DNA of 61,032 nucleotides from contig JBDLQY010000221.1 in assembly GCA_039800325.1 (NCBI GenBank), positions 1 to 61,032 on the forward strand, written 5' to 3'. The notes under the pieces were generated by a model. That model saw only the letters and a list, made by a program, of their open reading frames with translations. It did not search any database and was not told the DNA's origin. Every line of letters begins with the position of its first letter. Position 1 is the stretch's first letter. Position numbers and translations under genes: made by a program. This stretch comes from SYIM01 sp039800325. GTDB taxonomy: Bacteria > Pseudomonadota > Gammaproteobacteria > Burkholderiales > Burkholderiaceae_E. Positions 36,159 to 46,796 of this stretch are shown here, in pieces.

Positions 36159-37055
36159 TTGAGTAATGCTGATCGCCCCGCCGGGCGAGAACTGATCTGG
36201 CTGGCCCTGGTGACAGTGATCTGGGGCATGAACTGGTCGATGATGAAGCTGGGCGTATCCGATATTCCGCCCATGACCTTTCGTGCACTTACGATGTCGG
36301 TAGGTCTGCCAGTGTTGTGGGTGATCATCCGGGTCAGTGGCGAGCGCGTCTCAGTGCCGCGTGAGCACTGGGGCGAGCTCACCATCATCGCATTGACCAA
36401 CATGACGATCTGGTATGTCTGCGTCATGTACGGCGTGATGCTTCTGCCTTCGGGTCGCGCCGCCATCCTGGGCTACACCATGCCGATCTGGGTGGCACTG
36501 CTGGGGGTTCTACTCTTTGGAGACCGGCCTGAGCGGCGCCTGCTATTAGGTGTGGCGGCGGCAGCTGCGGGTGTGAGTCTGCTGCTTGCGCGTGAGTTCT
36601 CGGTCATTAGCGGCAGCCCGCTGGGCTCATTGCTGATTCTTGCTGCTGCGGTGACCTGGGGTTATGGAACGCACCGTATGCGTCGGCGGCGACAGCCGAC
36701 CTCGGCGCTGGTGGTTACTTTTTGGGCGCTATTGCAGTCCTGGCTGGCCTGTATGTTTCTCGCACTGTTGACCGAGCGCGGTCAATGGGATGGTCAGGCG
36801 GGCACAGCAGCCTGGGTGGCCGTCTTTTACAACGGTGTTCTGATTTTTGCCTTCACGCAGATTCTCTGGTTTCGTTTGGCCTCAATACTACCGCCTGTGG
36901 CCAGCAGCCTGTCGGTCATGCTCATTCCGGTGATCGGCGTGTTCTCTGGAACGCTCTGGCTGGGTGAGCCGATTGCCTGGCAGGACTGGGCTGCGCTGGG
37001 CTGTATCGTGCTGGCCATTGCATCGGTGTTATTGCCGCGCTCGGTACGTCCCTGA
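36159..37055 (+). CDS. DMT/EamA-family transporter
   Basis: This is a ten-helix inner-membrane transporter of the drug/metabolite superfamily with two EamA repeats (IWLALVTVIWGMNWSMMKLG at the start, and LLILAAAVTWGYGTHRM midway). TTG at 36159, with GGGAG five bases upstream, is proposed as the start, giving 298 residues. An ATG at 36111 would add 16 polar residues and has no ribosome site. It diverges from pyrF. DMT proteins usually export metabolites or amino acids; the substrate is not predictable. Confidence 0.85.
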   Translation: MSNADRPAGRELIWLALVTVIWGMNWSMMKLGVSDIPPMTFRALTMSVGLPVLWVIIRVSGERVSVPREHWGELTIIALTNMTIWYVCVMYGVMLLPSGRAAILGYTMPIWVALLGVLLFGDRPERRLLLGVAAAAAGVSLLLAREFSVISGSPLGSLLILAAAVTWGYGTHRMRRRRQPTSALVVTFWALLQSWLACMFLALLTERGQWDGQAGTAAWVAVFYNGVLIFAFTQILWFRLASILPPVASSLSVMLIPVIGVFSGTLWLGEPIAWQDWAALGCIVLAIASVLLPRSVRP

Positions 37056-37068
37056 CCAAATAGCAAGG

Positions 37069-37117
37069 GTTGCCAGACCCCGCCAGTGCTGCGGCGGGGC
37101 GTGCGTAAACGGGCAAC
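37069..37117. terminator. nested hairpin between convergent genes
   Basis: An outer pair GTTGCC (37069-37074) with GGCAAC (37112-37117) encloses a strong inner stem CCCCGCC (37078-37084) with GGCGGGG (37093-37099). It lies exactly between the convergent DMT transporter and dienelactone hydrolase genes. It can act in both directions. There is no U-tract, so it may be a Rho-assisted or 3'-protective structure. Confidence 0.45.
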
Positions 37118-37791
37118 TATCCCAGGTGCTTCTTCCAGAAGGCCAGCATGCGCTCCCAGGCTAGCTGCGCGCTTGCCGCATCGTGAACGGCGTCGCGCTG
37201 TTCGTTCATGAAGCCATGGTCGGCCTCGTAGCGAAAGACATCGGCCTTGATGCCAGCGGTCTTGAGTTCTGCCTCGAAGCCGTCAACCGCCTGTGGGGTA
37301 CACCAGTCATCGCGATTAGCAAAGTGACCCTGAAGGGGCACGCGTACACCGGCTGCTGGCGCGACCTCAGCAGGTGGCAGACCATAAAAGCAAACGGCGG
37401 CGTCGAGTTCGGGGATTCGAACTGCGCCCATGATGGTCACTGCGCCCCCCATGCAAAAGCCGGTCAGCCCGACCTTGATGCCCTGCGACTTCAGATGCGC
37501 GACTGCGCCTCTGACCGCCTGATCGGTGGCGTCGATAAAATTCAATGAGGTCATGGCTTTATTGGCTGCTTCGGGATCGTGGTACGGCACTGCGATCCCG
37601 CCGTACAGATCTGGTGCCAGCGCGTGGTATCCCGCTGCAGCCAGACGATCGCAGATGCCCTTGATCTGCTCCTGAAGCCCCCACCACTCCTGAATCACTA
37701 CGACACCGGGCGCTGCGGCCCGATCGCTGCGGGCCAGGTAGGCCCGAGCCGGACCACCATCCAGTCGTTTGAAATCGATCATTGAGCCCAT
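37117..37791 (-). CDS. dienelactone hydrolase family protein
   Basis: This is a 224-residue alpha/beta hydrolase with a cysteine nucleophile: GFCMGGA (Cys113), Asp161 or Asp162 in RDDWCTP, and His192 in ADHGF. The EWWG motif with Glu36 is typical of carboxymethylenebutenolidase relatives. AGGAGG lies nine bases before ATG 37791 and six before GTG 37794, so either may be used. It would open cyclic esters or related carbonyl substrates in the cytosol. No ring-cleavage genes adjoin it, so its role may be general detoxification. It diverges from the PhoD gene. Confidence 0.88.
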   Translation of the reverse strand: MGSMIDFKRLDGGPARAYLARSDRAAAPGVVVIQEWWGLQEQIKGICDRLAAAGYHALAPDLYGGIAVPYHDPEAANKAMTSLNFIDATDQAVRGAVAHLKSQGIKVGLTGFCMGGAVTIMGAVRIPELDAAVCFYGLPPAEVAPAAGVRVPLQGHFANRDDWCTPQAVDGFEAELKTAGIKADVFRYEADHGFMNEQRDAVHDAASAQLAWERMLAFWKKHLG

Positions 37792-37848
37792 CACCAAGTA
37801 CCTCCTATTTGCCTATGCAGAATACCTAGATTAACGCGGGTCCTGTCC

Positions 37849-39444
37849 ATGCGACACTTGCGCATGCAAATCTTATCGACATCTAGACGCCATATGATTC
37901 GTGGCGCAGCCGCCATGGGTCTGGCAGCGCAGACGGCCTGCAGCGCGCCGGCCACGCGTACTGCGCGTCCGCCTGCGGGCACCCTATTTGCCGGATACCC
38001 TTTTGCGCTGGGTGTAGCCTCAGGATCGCCTCAATCTGATTCAGTCGTCCTGTGGACGCGCCTGTCGGTTGATCCGTTGGCCATCGACGGGCTCGGGCCG
38101 TTTTCCTGGCCTGTTCGCTGGATGCTGGCCGATGACGAGGCCTTCAGCCGAATCGTCCGGCAGGGCCATGTCATGGCGCGGCCCGACGAGGCACACAGCA
38201 TTCATGTGCAGGTTCAGGGGCTGCAGCCCGACCGCGGGTACTGGTATCGATTTATCGTCGGTGAGGGCACGCAGGCCGCAACCTCGCCGGTCGGGCGAAC
38301 CCGTACCGCTCCCGCCCTAGGGGCGGCAGCCGGTAGCCTGCGATTTGCCTTTGCATCGTGTCAGCAGTTTGAGCAGGGCTGGTATAGCGCCTACAGACAC
38401 ATGCTGCGAGATTCGCCATCGCTGGTGGTGTTTCTGGGTGATTACATCTACGAAAGCAGTTGGGGCGTGCGGCGCGTGCGTCAGCACGGGCGTGGCGAAC
38501 CCTACACGCTGCAGGAGTACCGTGCTCGTCACGCCCTCTATCGCTCAGATGCCGATTTACAGCGTATGCATGCAGCCGCTCCCTGGCTGGTGACCTGGGA
38601 CGATCATGAGGTTGACAATGATTACGCCAATGCTCAGGCACAAGATCTTGCCCTAAACTTTCTAGAGCGCCGTGCAGCTGCCTATCAGGCTTACTGGGAG
38701 CACATGCCGCTGCCGCCATCAGCCAAGCCGCAGGGTTCGGCCATGCAGCTCTACGGTGACTGGTCCTTCGGGTCGCTGGCCTCGTTCTATGTGCTCGACG
38801 ACCGTCAATATCGCGACGTCCAGGCCTGCCCGCGACCGGGTCGCGGCGGTTCAAATACGGTCAGCTCATGCGAGTCGCTCGCTGACCCTCGGCGTACGCT
38901 GCTGGGCTGGCAGCAAGAACAGTGGCTCGAACAGGCGTTTACTCGAAGCGCGGCACGTTGGAATATCGTGGCTCAACAAACCCTGTTTTCGCGCGCCGAT
39001 TCGGGTGACGCCAGTGGCGAGCGTTACTGGACTGACGGTTGGGATGGCTATCCGGCGGCACGCCGCCGGCTGACCGACGCCATGATGCGCAGCCAGCTGA
39101 GCAATCCGGTCATTATTGGTGGCGATGTGCATGCCAACTGGGTCTGCGACGTCAAGGCTGATTTCTGGCGACCCGACTCGCGGGTGGTGGCGACCGAGTT
39201 TTGCGGCACCTCGATTACCTCGCAGGGACGCCCGCAGGCAGCACTCAACGCCCAGATGGCGCGTAATCCGCATGTGCGATTTGCCGATGCAACGCGCCGA
39301 GGCTATGTATTGGTCGAACTGAATGCTCAACGCTGGCAGACTGAGCTGCGGGTACTGGACGATGTAACAGACCCAGGCTCGGCTATCCGCACACAGGCAC
39401 GTTTCATGGTCGAAGCAGGCCGAGCCGGCGCGTCGAAGGACTAA
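37849..39444 (+). CDS. phoD: PhoD-family alkaline phosphatase/phosphodiesterase, Tat-exported
   Basis: This is a 531-residue metallophosphatase. The N-terminus has a twin-arginine signal, SRRHMIRGAAAMGLAAQ, for export of the folded enzyme. The catalytic core shows FAFASCQQ (conserved metal-binding Cys181), FLGDYIYES (Asp198), TWDDHEVDNDY (251-259) and IGGDVHANW. Family enzymes use Fe3+ and Ca2+ to release phosphate from phosphodiesters and monoesters. The last 41 bases overlap the convergent ligase-like gene. A link to phosphate starvation is likely from the family, but no Pho box was seen upstream. Confidence 0.92.
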   Translation: MRHLRMQILSTSRRHMIRGAAAMGLAAQTACSAPATRTARPPAGTLFAGYPFALGVASGSPQSDSVVLWTRLSVDPLAIDGLGPFSWPVRWMLADDEAFSRIVRQGHVMARPDEAHSIHVQVQGLQPDRGYWYRFIVGEGTQAATSPVGRTRTAPALGAAAGSLRFAFASCQQFEQGWYSAYRHMLRDSPSLVVFLGDYIYESSWGVRRVRQHGRGEPYTLQEYRARHALYRSDADLQRMHAAAPWLVTWDDHEVDNDYANAQAQDLALNFLERRAAAYQAYWEHMPLPPSAKPQGSAMQLYGDWSFGSLASFYVLDDRQYRDVQACPRPGRGGSNTVSSCESLADPRRTLLGWQQEQWLEQAFTRSAARWNIVAQQTLFSRADSGDASGERYWTDGWDGYPAARRRLTDAMMRSQLSNPVIIGGDVHANWVCDVKADFWRPDSRVVATEFCGTSITSQGRPQAALNAQMARNPHVRFADATRRGYVLVELNAQRWQTELRVLDDVTDPGSAIRTQARFMVEAGRAGASKD

Positions 39445-40891
39445 CCACTATGTGTCGCAGCTTGCCGCTGCGGGCATCCGCTTTGGGCAGTGCCGGGTCA
39501 AGTCGCAGCGACACCGCTGACGCGCCCTGCGCCGTCAGGTATCGGGTTAGACGCTCGCGAATCTGTCGCCAGACCTGCCTGCGGGCCGTGGGTTCCGTGA
39601 CACCCAAGCGCAATTGCAGATGAGCACTGTCGGTCTGAATGAGTTGAAATCTCTGGAGTCCGGCTGCATTTTCAATGACCGTTTCCAGCGCCAGCGGGGC
39701 AAGCTTGATGCTTCGTCCGTTCTGTCCCGGCAACGTGAGAATGTCGTCGCGTCTGCCTTCGACCCGAATGCGCGGCAGCGGTATGGAGCAACTGCATCGA
39801 TCTGGTAACACGGTGATGCTGTCGCCCAGATCGTAGCGGATAATGGGCTGGACGTGATTGGCAAGGTTGGTCAGTAGCGTCGTGTGTGAGGCCACTCCCG
39901 CCGGTACTGGCCGGTAGCACTCATCAACCGCTTCCAGGATGACCCAGTCAGCATTGACGTGCAGGCCGCCATCGCGGCAGCCGAAAGCAATACTCATGCA
40001 TTCCGAAGCTCCATATTCTTCCAATATGGTGCTGCCAAAAATACGGCTGAGATATTCACGCTCCGGGGCGCCCAGATTTTCGCCGCCACTCCACAGAACC
40101 GAAGGCTTAATCTTTAGCCGTCCTGCCTCTTGTTCTTCCGCCAGCAGCGCCAGCATGGTCGGGTAGCTTGAAAGCAGCCGAGGTTGCCACTGATTGAGAC
40201 GATTGACGATCTGCGCAATCGGCTCCGTAATCGAGATGGCACGGGCTCGGCCACTGATCCAGGGATGCAGACGGCGTTCACGCTCCCAGGAAACGATTCC
40301 GGCATAGTGCCCCTCAGTAGCAGCAATCATGGCGATCTGTCCGCCCGATGCCAGGCAGTGCCAGGGCAGGGTCTCGCCCTCGGCGCTGGTCAGTCGAGTG
40401 GTCAGTAGTGCCTGGTAAATCGCCAGCGCGTCCGGCTCGACCACATAAATGCCTGGCCTACCGGTCGTGCCTGAGCTCGTCCACACCGCATATCGTCCCA
40501 GGTAGGGTTCACCCAGGCGATTAGGGTCGGCGATGAAGGCGTCTACATCACTGCGCCGGATGGCCGGATTAGTGACCCAATCGTTGAAACGATCCATCAG
40601 GGCGCTACGGGTGACCACCGGGTAGTCTTTCAGCGCTGCATGGTGGGCTATGCCGGAATAGTACTGCCGGTAAAACGGGGAATGCATGCGCGCACTGTCC
40701 AGCAGGTGCGCAAGGCGATTCCGGCTCAGCGAGTTCACCAGGTCGCGGTTGCCCTGTGTGGCCAGCCATACGGCAGGTACGAAGCGTGACCAGCGCCACA
40801 CGGATTCTGCGCCCAGCATCAATTCCCACGGGGTCGTATAGGCCTGCACCTTGCCCGGCAGGCCATGCAGTGCGTTCGAGCTTTGGATCAT
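39404..40891 (-). CDS. phenylacetate-CoA-ligase-like adenylate-forming enzyme
   Basis: The start at ATG 40891 has GAGGGGG five bases upstream. The 495-residue protein carries the adenylation P-loop WTSSGTTGRPG (137-147), EEYGASECM (291-299) and IRYDLGD (351-357), as in PaaK/CapK-type enzymes. It would activate a carboxylic acid with ATP, perhaps for thioester or amide formation. No phenylacetate pathway gene is nearby, so the acid is unknown. Its 3' end overlaps that of phoD by 41 bases. Confidence 0.85.
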   Translation of the reverse strand: MIQSSNALHGLPGKVQAYTTPWELMLGAESVWRWSRFVPAVWLATQGNRDLVNSLSRNRLAHLLDSARMHSPFYRQYYSGIAHHAALKDYPVVTRSALMDRFNDWVTNPAIRRSDVDAFIADPNRLGEPYLGRYAVWTSSGTTGRPGIYVVEPDALAIYQALLTTRLTSAEGETLPWHCLASGGQIAMIAATEGHYAGIVSWERERRLHPWISGRARAISITEPIAQIVNRLNQWQPRLLSSYPTMLALLAEEQEAGRLKIKPSVLWSGGENLGAPEREYLSRIFGSTILEEYGASECMSIAFGCRDGGLHVNADWVILEAVDECYRPVPAGVASHTTLLTNLANHVQPIIRYDLGDSITVLPDRCSCSIPLPRIRVEGRRDDILTLPGQNGRSIKLAPLALETVIENAAGLQRFQLIQTDSAHLQLRLGVTEPTARRQVWRQIRERLTRYLTAQGASAVSLRLDPALPKADARSGKLRHIVVSPSTRRLGLLRP

Positions 40892-41014
40892 TACCGCCCC
40901 CTCTTTCCGGAACCTTAACCATGTCACGACGGCAGGGCTTGATAAGGGTCAGGCGCGGGAGCGAGGGCAGCTGTAACCCTTGTCGAGTCCACCAAACCTT
41001 GCCCGGAGTCGCTC

Positions 41015-41659
41015 ATGTATCAGGACCGTATCGACGCGGCAGCGGTGCTTTCGCAAAGGCTTTCCCATCATGCGGGGCATCACAGCCTGGTGTTGGCGAT
41101 TCCCCGTGGGGCCGTCATCATGGCCCGAGATATTGCCAAGACCCTGGGCGCTGAGTTTGATGTTGTGCTCGTTCGTAAGCTGCGTGCGCCTGGGCACCCT
41201 GAACTCGCGGTGGGTGCGATCGATGAGACGGGAAGCGTGACCGCCAGCCCGGGAATCGAGCTTGACCTGACTGCGCCCTGGTTTCGCGCCGAGCGTGAGC
41301 GGCAACTCGCGTTAATTCGCTATAGGCGGGCCGCCTGGGGAGAGCCTCTTGAGGCGGGGTCGTTGCAGGGCCGCACAGTCATTGTGGTCGACGATGGTAT
41401 GGCGACCGGGTCAACCATGCTTGCCGCACTGAATTACGTAAAAAAGCATTCACCAAGTTGGCTGGTTTGCGCGGTTCCTGTTGCAGCGCCGCAGGCAGTC
41501 GAGCGGGCGAGCGCGATCGCGGATGAATGCGTCTGCCCCCTGATTCGGCCCGATCTGTATGCAATCTCGCAGTTTTACCGCGATTTCAAACAGGTAGAGG
41601 ACGCTGAGGTCGCCGCGCTGCTCGCGGCACGCCCAAAGCGGCAGTTGTCTGGGGCATGA
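41015..41659 (+). CDS. phosphoribosyltransferase-domain protein
   Basis: This 214-residue protein has a type I phosphoribosyltransferase fold. The PRPP loop VIVVDDGMATGSTMLAAL lies near residues 122-139 and VLAIPRGAVIMARDIA at the N-terminal side. Such stand-alone domains are common and poorly characterised; the base acceptor is unknown. It is divergent from the ligase-like gene across a 123-base region. It is followed after 30 bases by a DMT transporter, probably in one transcript. Confidence 0.85.
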   Translation: MYQDRIDAAAVLSQRLSHHAGHHSLVLAIPRGAVIMARDIAKTLGAEFDVVLVRKLRAPGHPELAVGAIDETGSVTASPGIELDLTAPWFRAERERQLALIRYRRAAWGEPLEAGSLQGRTVIVVDDGMATGSTMLAALNYVKKHSPSWLVCAVPVAAPQAVERASAIADECVCPLIRPDLYAISQFYRDFKQVEDAEVAALLAARPKRQLSGA

Positions 41660-41689
41660 ACCTCGCATCAGCCCGCTAGAATCGGGCTG

Positions 41690-42631
41690 ATGCAAGACGA
41701 TGCCGAAATCAGCCTGCGCGATCGTGTGGAGCGCGCCCGACGCCTTGCGCTAGTGGTAGGCGTCACCCTGGCCTGCATCTGGGGCGCTATGTTCACGGTG
41801 CAGAAACACGCCATGGACGCGTTTGGCCCCGACGGTTTCCTGCTGGTGCGTTATGCCGCTGTGCAACCCGTCTGCGCGATCGTGCTACTTGCGATTCTTA
41901 GCCGGCATGGTTCTATCTGGCTACCCCGCGAGGACCTCTTACGTCTGGCGGGCCTGGGGCTGATCGGCCATCTTCTGCATATCGGCATCGTCACCTATGG
42001 GGTGCACTGGTCGACGGCATTTTCGTCATCGCTGATTCTTTCGTGCGGACCGGTGTACACCCTGTTGCTGCTGCGCCTCATGGGTGAGCGACTGGGGCGC
42101 GCGCAGGTTCTGGGTGTGATCATCGCGCTGCTGGGTGTACTGATCTTTCTGTCTGACAAATTGCTGGGTGCGCGCTGGCAGGCGTCGGGTGGCGATGTGG
42201 CGCTGCTGATCGCCGGGCTGTGCTTTTCCTGGTACACCATCGCCTCGCGCCCTCTGAATCAGCGCCTGGGAATCCCCTTGGTGCTGGGTTGGGCAACGCT
42301 CTTCGGTTCGCCGGCGGTGGTGCTTGTTTCCTGGACGGCGGCGGCGCGGGTGGAGTGGTCAGCCGCGCCCCTGACAGCCTGGGCTGGTACTATTTTTATT
42401 GCTGCGGTGACCTCGTTTGGCGGCTGGCTGCTCTGGGCGTGGGTTAACCGTCTGCTGGGGCTAGCCCGGTCCGCTCCCATCATGTACCTCATGACGCCTA
42501 CCGCAGGCCTGGTTGCCTGGCTGGCCAAGGACGAGCAGTTTAGTGCTGCCAAGATCACGGGCGCCGCCATTGCGTTGATTGGCGTGGCGATCGCCCAGCA
42601 GATCATCGGTCGAAAGCGCGAAGCTCGCTGA
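41690..42631 (+). CDS. DMT/EamA-family transporter
   Basis: This is a 313-residue inner-membrane protein with ten predicted helices and two EamA repeats (LALVVGVTLACIWGAMFTVQ, and ALLIAGLCFSWYTIASRPLN midway). It is distinct in sequence from the DMT gene at 36159. It is probably a metabolite exporter. It lies 30 bases downstream of the phosphoribosyltransferase gene and is convergent with the transglutaminase-like gene. Confidence 0.87.
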   Translation: MQDDAEISLRDRVERARRLALVVGVTLACIWGAMFTVQKHAMDAFGPDGFLLVRYAAVQPVCAIVLLAILSRHGSIWLPREDLLRLAGLGLIGHLLHIGIVTYGVHWSTAFSSSLILSCGPVYTLLLLRLMGERLGRAQVLGVIIALLGVLIFLSDKLLGARWQASGGDVALLIAGLCFSWYTIASRPLNQRLGIPLVLGWATLFGSPAVVLVSWTAAARVEWSAAPLTAWAGTIFIAAVTSFGGWLLWAWVNRLLGLARSAPIMYLMTPTAGLVAWLAKDEQFSAAKITGAAIALIGVAIAQQIIGRKREAR

Positions 42632-42684
42632 CGAAGCAGCCCGCTCTTGAGCTTGGTTGTTCTGCGTGAGTGAATTGCCAGAAC

Positions 42685-43428
42685 TCAGATGCTCGAACCG
42701 AGTGGGCGGTCGTTCTCGAAGCGCTCGTGCGGCGCGGGCTCTGCCGAGCTTGCCAGCGAGGCGGGATAAAAGCGCCTGAAGTCCTCGCGTACTTTATCAA
42801 GCGGCAGATCACTCCAGGTGCCATGGTCAGCCTGGTACTGCATGTGACGGCGGCCCTGAGCATCAAACTCCTGGTAAAGCGCATCCGAGCGGCCGTCGAA
42901 CTCAGTCGGACTGACCCCGAAGCGCTCACACAGTTCGATATTGAAGGCGGGTACGGCCTTGACCCATCGGCCATTGAGCAGCAGGGCTACATAGCCGTGG
43001 TCATAGAACACGTCGATGCCACCCATGCGTGCGCGAAGCTTTTCGGTGTTGAGATGATTGATCACATCGGCAAGCCCGATCGCCGAAGGAATACCAACTG
43101 CCCGGGCGCAGGCCGCAAGCAGCGAGGCTTTGGGCACACACCAGCCATAGCCGCCCTCCACGACGGCGCTGGCCTGGTAACTCGCGTCATCGAAACGGAT
43201 GCGGTAGGGATCGTAGCGAATGCGGTCGCGCACCGCATAGAAAAGCTTAACCGCCTGCTCAAGAGGGCTCTGAGCATGCTCGATGGCTTGGGCTACAAAA
43301 GCCTGAACCCGTGGATGCGTGAAGTTCAGAAAGGGGGTACTTGCCAGATAGGGCTCAAGAAATGGGCCAGAGTTCGCCTGCGGCAGCCCGGGCGCATGGC
43401 CACTGGCATTAACCATAGCGAGTCTCAA
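42685..43428 (-). CDS. transglutaminase-like protein
   Basis: This 247-residue protein has the transglutaminase core Cys97 in GYGWCVPKASLL and His144 in FYDHGYVALLLNGRW. The third catalytic position, usually Asp in a WxxxDP motif, reads WVKAVPAFN here, so the triad is not canonical. A protease-like or amidase role on peptides is possible. Its first 20 bases overlap the end of serC, so it is probably co-expressed with serine synthesis. No signal peptide is present. Confidence 0.8.
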   Translation of the reverse strand: MRLAMVNASGHAPGLPQANSGPFLEPYLASTPFLNFTHPRVQAFVAQAIEHAQSPLEQAVKLFYAVRDRIRYDPYRIRFDDASYQASAVVEGGYGWCVPKASLLAACARAVGIPSAIGLADVINHLNTEKLRARMGGIDVFYDHGYVALLLNGRWVKAVPAFNIELCERFGVSPTEFDGRSDALYQEFDAQGRRHMQYQADHGTWSDLPLDKVREDFRRFYPASLASSAEPAPHERFENDRPLGSSI

Positions 43429-44503
43429 ACTGCCGCATGAAGCTGACGAGTCGATCGACGCCTTCCATCGGCATGGCGTTGTAGAGGGATGCCCGCATAC
43501 CTCCGGAGGTGCGGTGGCCCTTAAGGTCGGTCATGCCCTCGGCCGCTGCCTCTTTGAGGAATCGTTCATCGAGGGCTGGATCGCTCAGGGTAAAGGTGGC
43601 ATTCATACGCGAGCGATCATCCTTAGCGACTGCATTGCGATAAAACCCGCTGGCATCGATGCAGTCATAAAGTCGCTGCGCCTTGCGCGCATTGTGTTCG
43701 CCCATTGCAGCCAACCCTCCCTGGGCCTTCAGCCATTTGAACACCAGGCCAGCGATGTATATAGAAAACGTGGGCGGTGTGTTCAGCATAGAGTCATGCT
43801 GGGCCTGTTCGCGGTAGTCAAGCAATGTGGGTGTGGCGCTTAGTGCGTGTCCCAGTAGATCATCACGAATAATTACGATAACCAGACCCGCTGGGCCGAT
43901 GTTTTTTTGCGCGCCTGCGTAAATCAGACCATAACGCGAGACATCGACGGGTCGGGACAGTATGTTGGACGACATATCCGCCACCAGCGGCACGCCATGA
44001 TCGTCGGGATCAAATTGATATTCAACGCCCCGAATGGTCTCGTTAGAGCAGATGTGCAGATAGGCGGCGCGCTCTGAGCGCTTCCATGAGGACTGCGCCG
44101 GAATGCGGGTAAAGCCCTCGGGCTGACTGGAGGCGATCTCGCGCGCTGCGCCGTAGCGCGCGGCCTCTTTAATGGCCTTGGCTGACCAGTCACCGGTGTT
44201 GACAAAGTCGGCGCCGTCGCCCCGGCCAATCAGGTTCAAAGGCACTTGCGCGAATTGCAGCGTGGCACCACCCTGCAGAAAAAGAATATGGTGTCCGGGC
44301 GGGACAGCGAGCAGGTCGCGCAGATTCTGCCGGGCCTCTTCGTGAATGCGCATATAGTGCGGCCCGCGGTGACTCATTTCCATCACGGATACGCCGGTGC
44401 CGTGCCAGTCGAGCATTTCGCTGGCGGCCTGTTGCAGCACTGTTTCGGGCAAGGTTGCCGGTCCGGCGCTGAAATTGATGACCTGTCGCAGTGTCTGTTG
44501 CAT
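43409..44503 (-). CDS. serC: phosphoserine aminotransferase
   Basis: This 364-residue PLP enzyme makes phosphoserine (serine pathway) and 4-phosphohydroxythreonine (vitamin B6 pathway). It starts INFSAGPATLPETVLQQA, has ILFLQGGATLQF near 73-84, and places the Schiff-base Lys200 in YAGAQKNIGPAG. A good -10 TATAAT lies at 44539-44544 on the minus strand, just after the groEL terminator, so serC probably has its own promoter with a weak -35. Full length and normal. Confidence 0.97.
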   Translation of the reverse strand: MQQTLRQVINFSAGPATLPETVLQQAASEMLDWHGTGVSVMEMSHRGPHYMRIHEEARQNLRDLLAVPPGHHILFLQGGATLQFAQVPLNLIGRGDGADFVNTGDWSAKAIKEAARYGAAREIASSQPEGFTRIPAQSSWKRSERAAYLHICSNETIRGVEYQFDPDDHGVPLVADMSSNILSRPVDVSRYGLIYAGAQKNIGPAGLVIVIIRDDLLGHALSATPTLLDYREQAQHDSMLNTPPTFSIYIAGLVFKWLKAQGGLAAMGEHNARKAQRLYDCIDASGFYRNAVAKDDRSRMNATFTLSDPALDERFLKEAAAEGMTDLKGHRTSGGMRASLYNAMPMEGVDRLVSFMRQFETRYG

Positions 44504-44558
44504 CGCGCTATCCGAATATAAATCGGGGGAGTCGGGAAATTATACGGAGCCCATGTTG

Positions 44559-44595
44559 AAAAAAACCCGCGCGGCACATCCGTGCGGCGCGGGTT
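44559..44595 (-). terminator. Rho-independent terminator of groESL
   Basis: On the minus strand a GC-rich stem (AACCCGCGC pairing with GCGCGGGTT, extended by GCAC/GTGC around a GGAT loop) is followed by a run of seven T. It lies 59 bases past the groEL stop and insulates serC from heat-shock transcription. Confidence 0.9.
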
Positions 44596-44653
44596 GCGGA
44601 CAGCAGGCAACGCGAGAAAGATCGCGCTGCCAGGCTCTGGCCGGCAGCAGGAA

Positions 44654-46299
<1,646 letters not shown>

Positions 46300-46348
46300 G
46301 TTTTAGATACTCCTAATAATTCGCTGAATGGGTAGTAAGGCGGGTGAG

Positions 46349-46636
46349 TTACTCGACCACCGCCATGATGTCTTCCTCGCGCATCACGAGAAGCTCTTCG
46401 CCTTCGACCTTGACGGTTTGGCCGCTGTACTTGCCAAACAGCACTTTGTCGCCGACCTTGACAGCCATGGCACGGACTTTGCCGTCATCGCCAACCTTGC
46501 CGTTACCGACAGCCATAACCTCACCCTGATCGGGTTTTTCGGCGGCCGAATCCGGAATCACGATGCCGGAGGCGGTCTTACGCTCATTGTCCAGACGCTT
46601 GATGATCACGCGATCATGCAGGGGACGCAGTTTCAT
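46349..46636 (-). CDS. groES: co-chaperonin GroES
   Basis: This 95-residue, full-length Cpn10 starts MKLRPLHDRVIIKR. The mobile loop is DNERKTASGIVIPDSA (19-34), and VKVGDKVLFGKYSGQTVK follows later. It caps the GroEL ring. It is the first gene of the groESL operon, 49 bases before groEL. It has a perfect CIRCE operator and a strong promoter upstream, so it is expected to be repressed by HrcA and induced by heat. Confidence 0.97.
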   Translation of the reverse strand: MKLRPLHDRVIIKRLDNERKTASGIVIPDSAAEKPDQGEVMAVGNGKVGDDGKVRAMAVKVGDKVLFGKYSGQTVKVEGEELLVMREEDIMAVVE

Positions 46637-46742
46637 GAAACATGCTCCTAAGTACTTGAAAGAAAACAGATTGTGCTTGTTGCGACGGCTTTGGCCGGCG
46701 CTGTGTCATCAGGGGGAAGAGTCTTAACAGACGCAAATGTTG

Positions 46743-46769
46743 TTAGCACTCATCTCCTGCGAGTGCTAA
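46743..46769. promoter_or_regulatory. CIRCE operator (HrcA binding site)
   Basis: TTAGCACTC (46743-46751) and GAGTGCTAA (46761-46769) form a perfect 9-9-9 inverted repeat that matches the CIRCE consensus in all 18 positions. It lies directly downstream of the -10 element of the groESL promoter. HrcA binding there would block transcription. Confidence 0.97.
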
Positions 46770-46796
46770 TTATAAGGTGCATCGACGCCGTTTCAA
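46769..46796 (-). promoter_or_regulatory. groESL promoter
   Basis: On the minus strand TTGAAA (46791-46796) and a perfect TATAAT (46769-46774) are spaced by 16 bases. The preceding C (CTTGAA) and CCTTATAAT also resemble a heat-shock sigma-32 promoter, so dual recognition is possible. The -10 abuts the CIRCE element. Confidence 0.85.
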
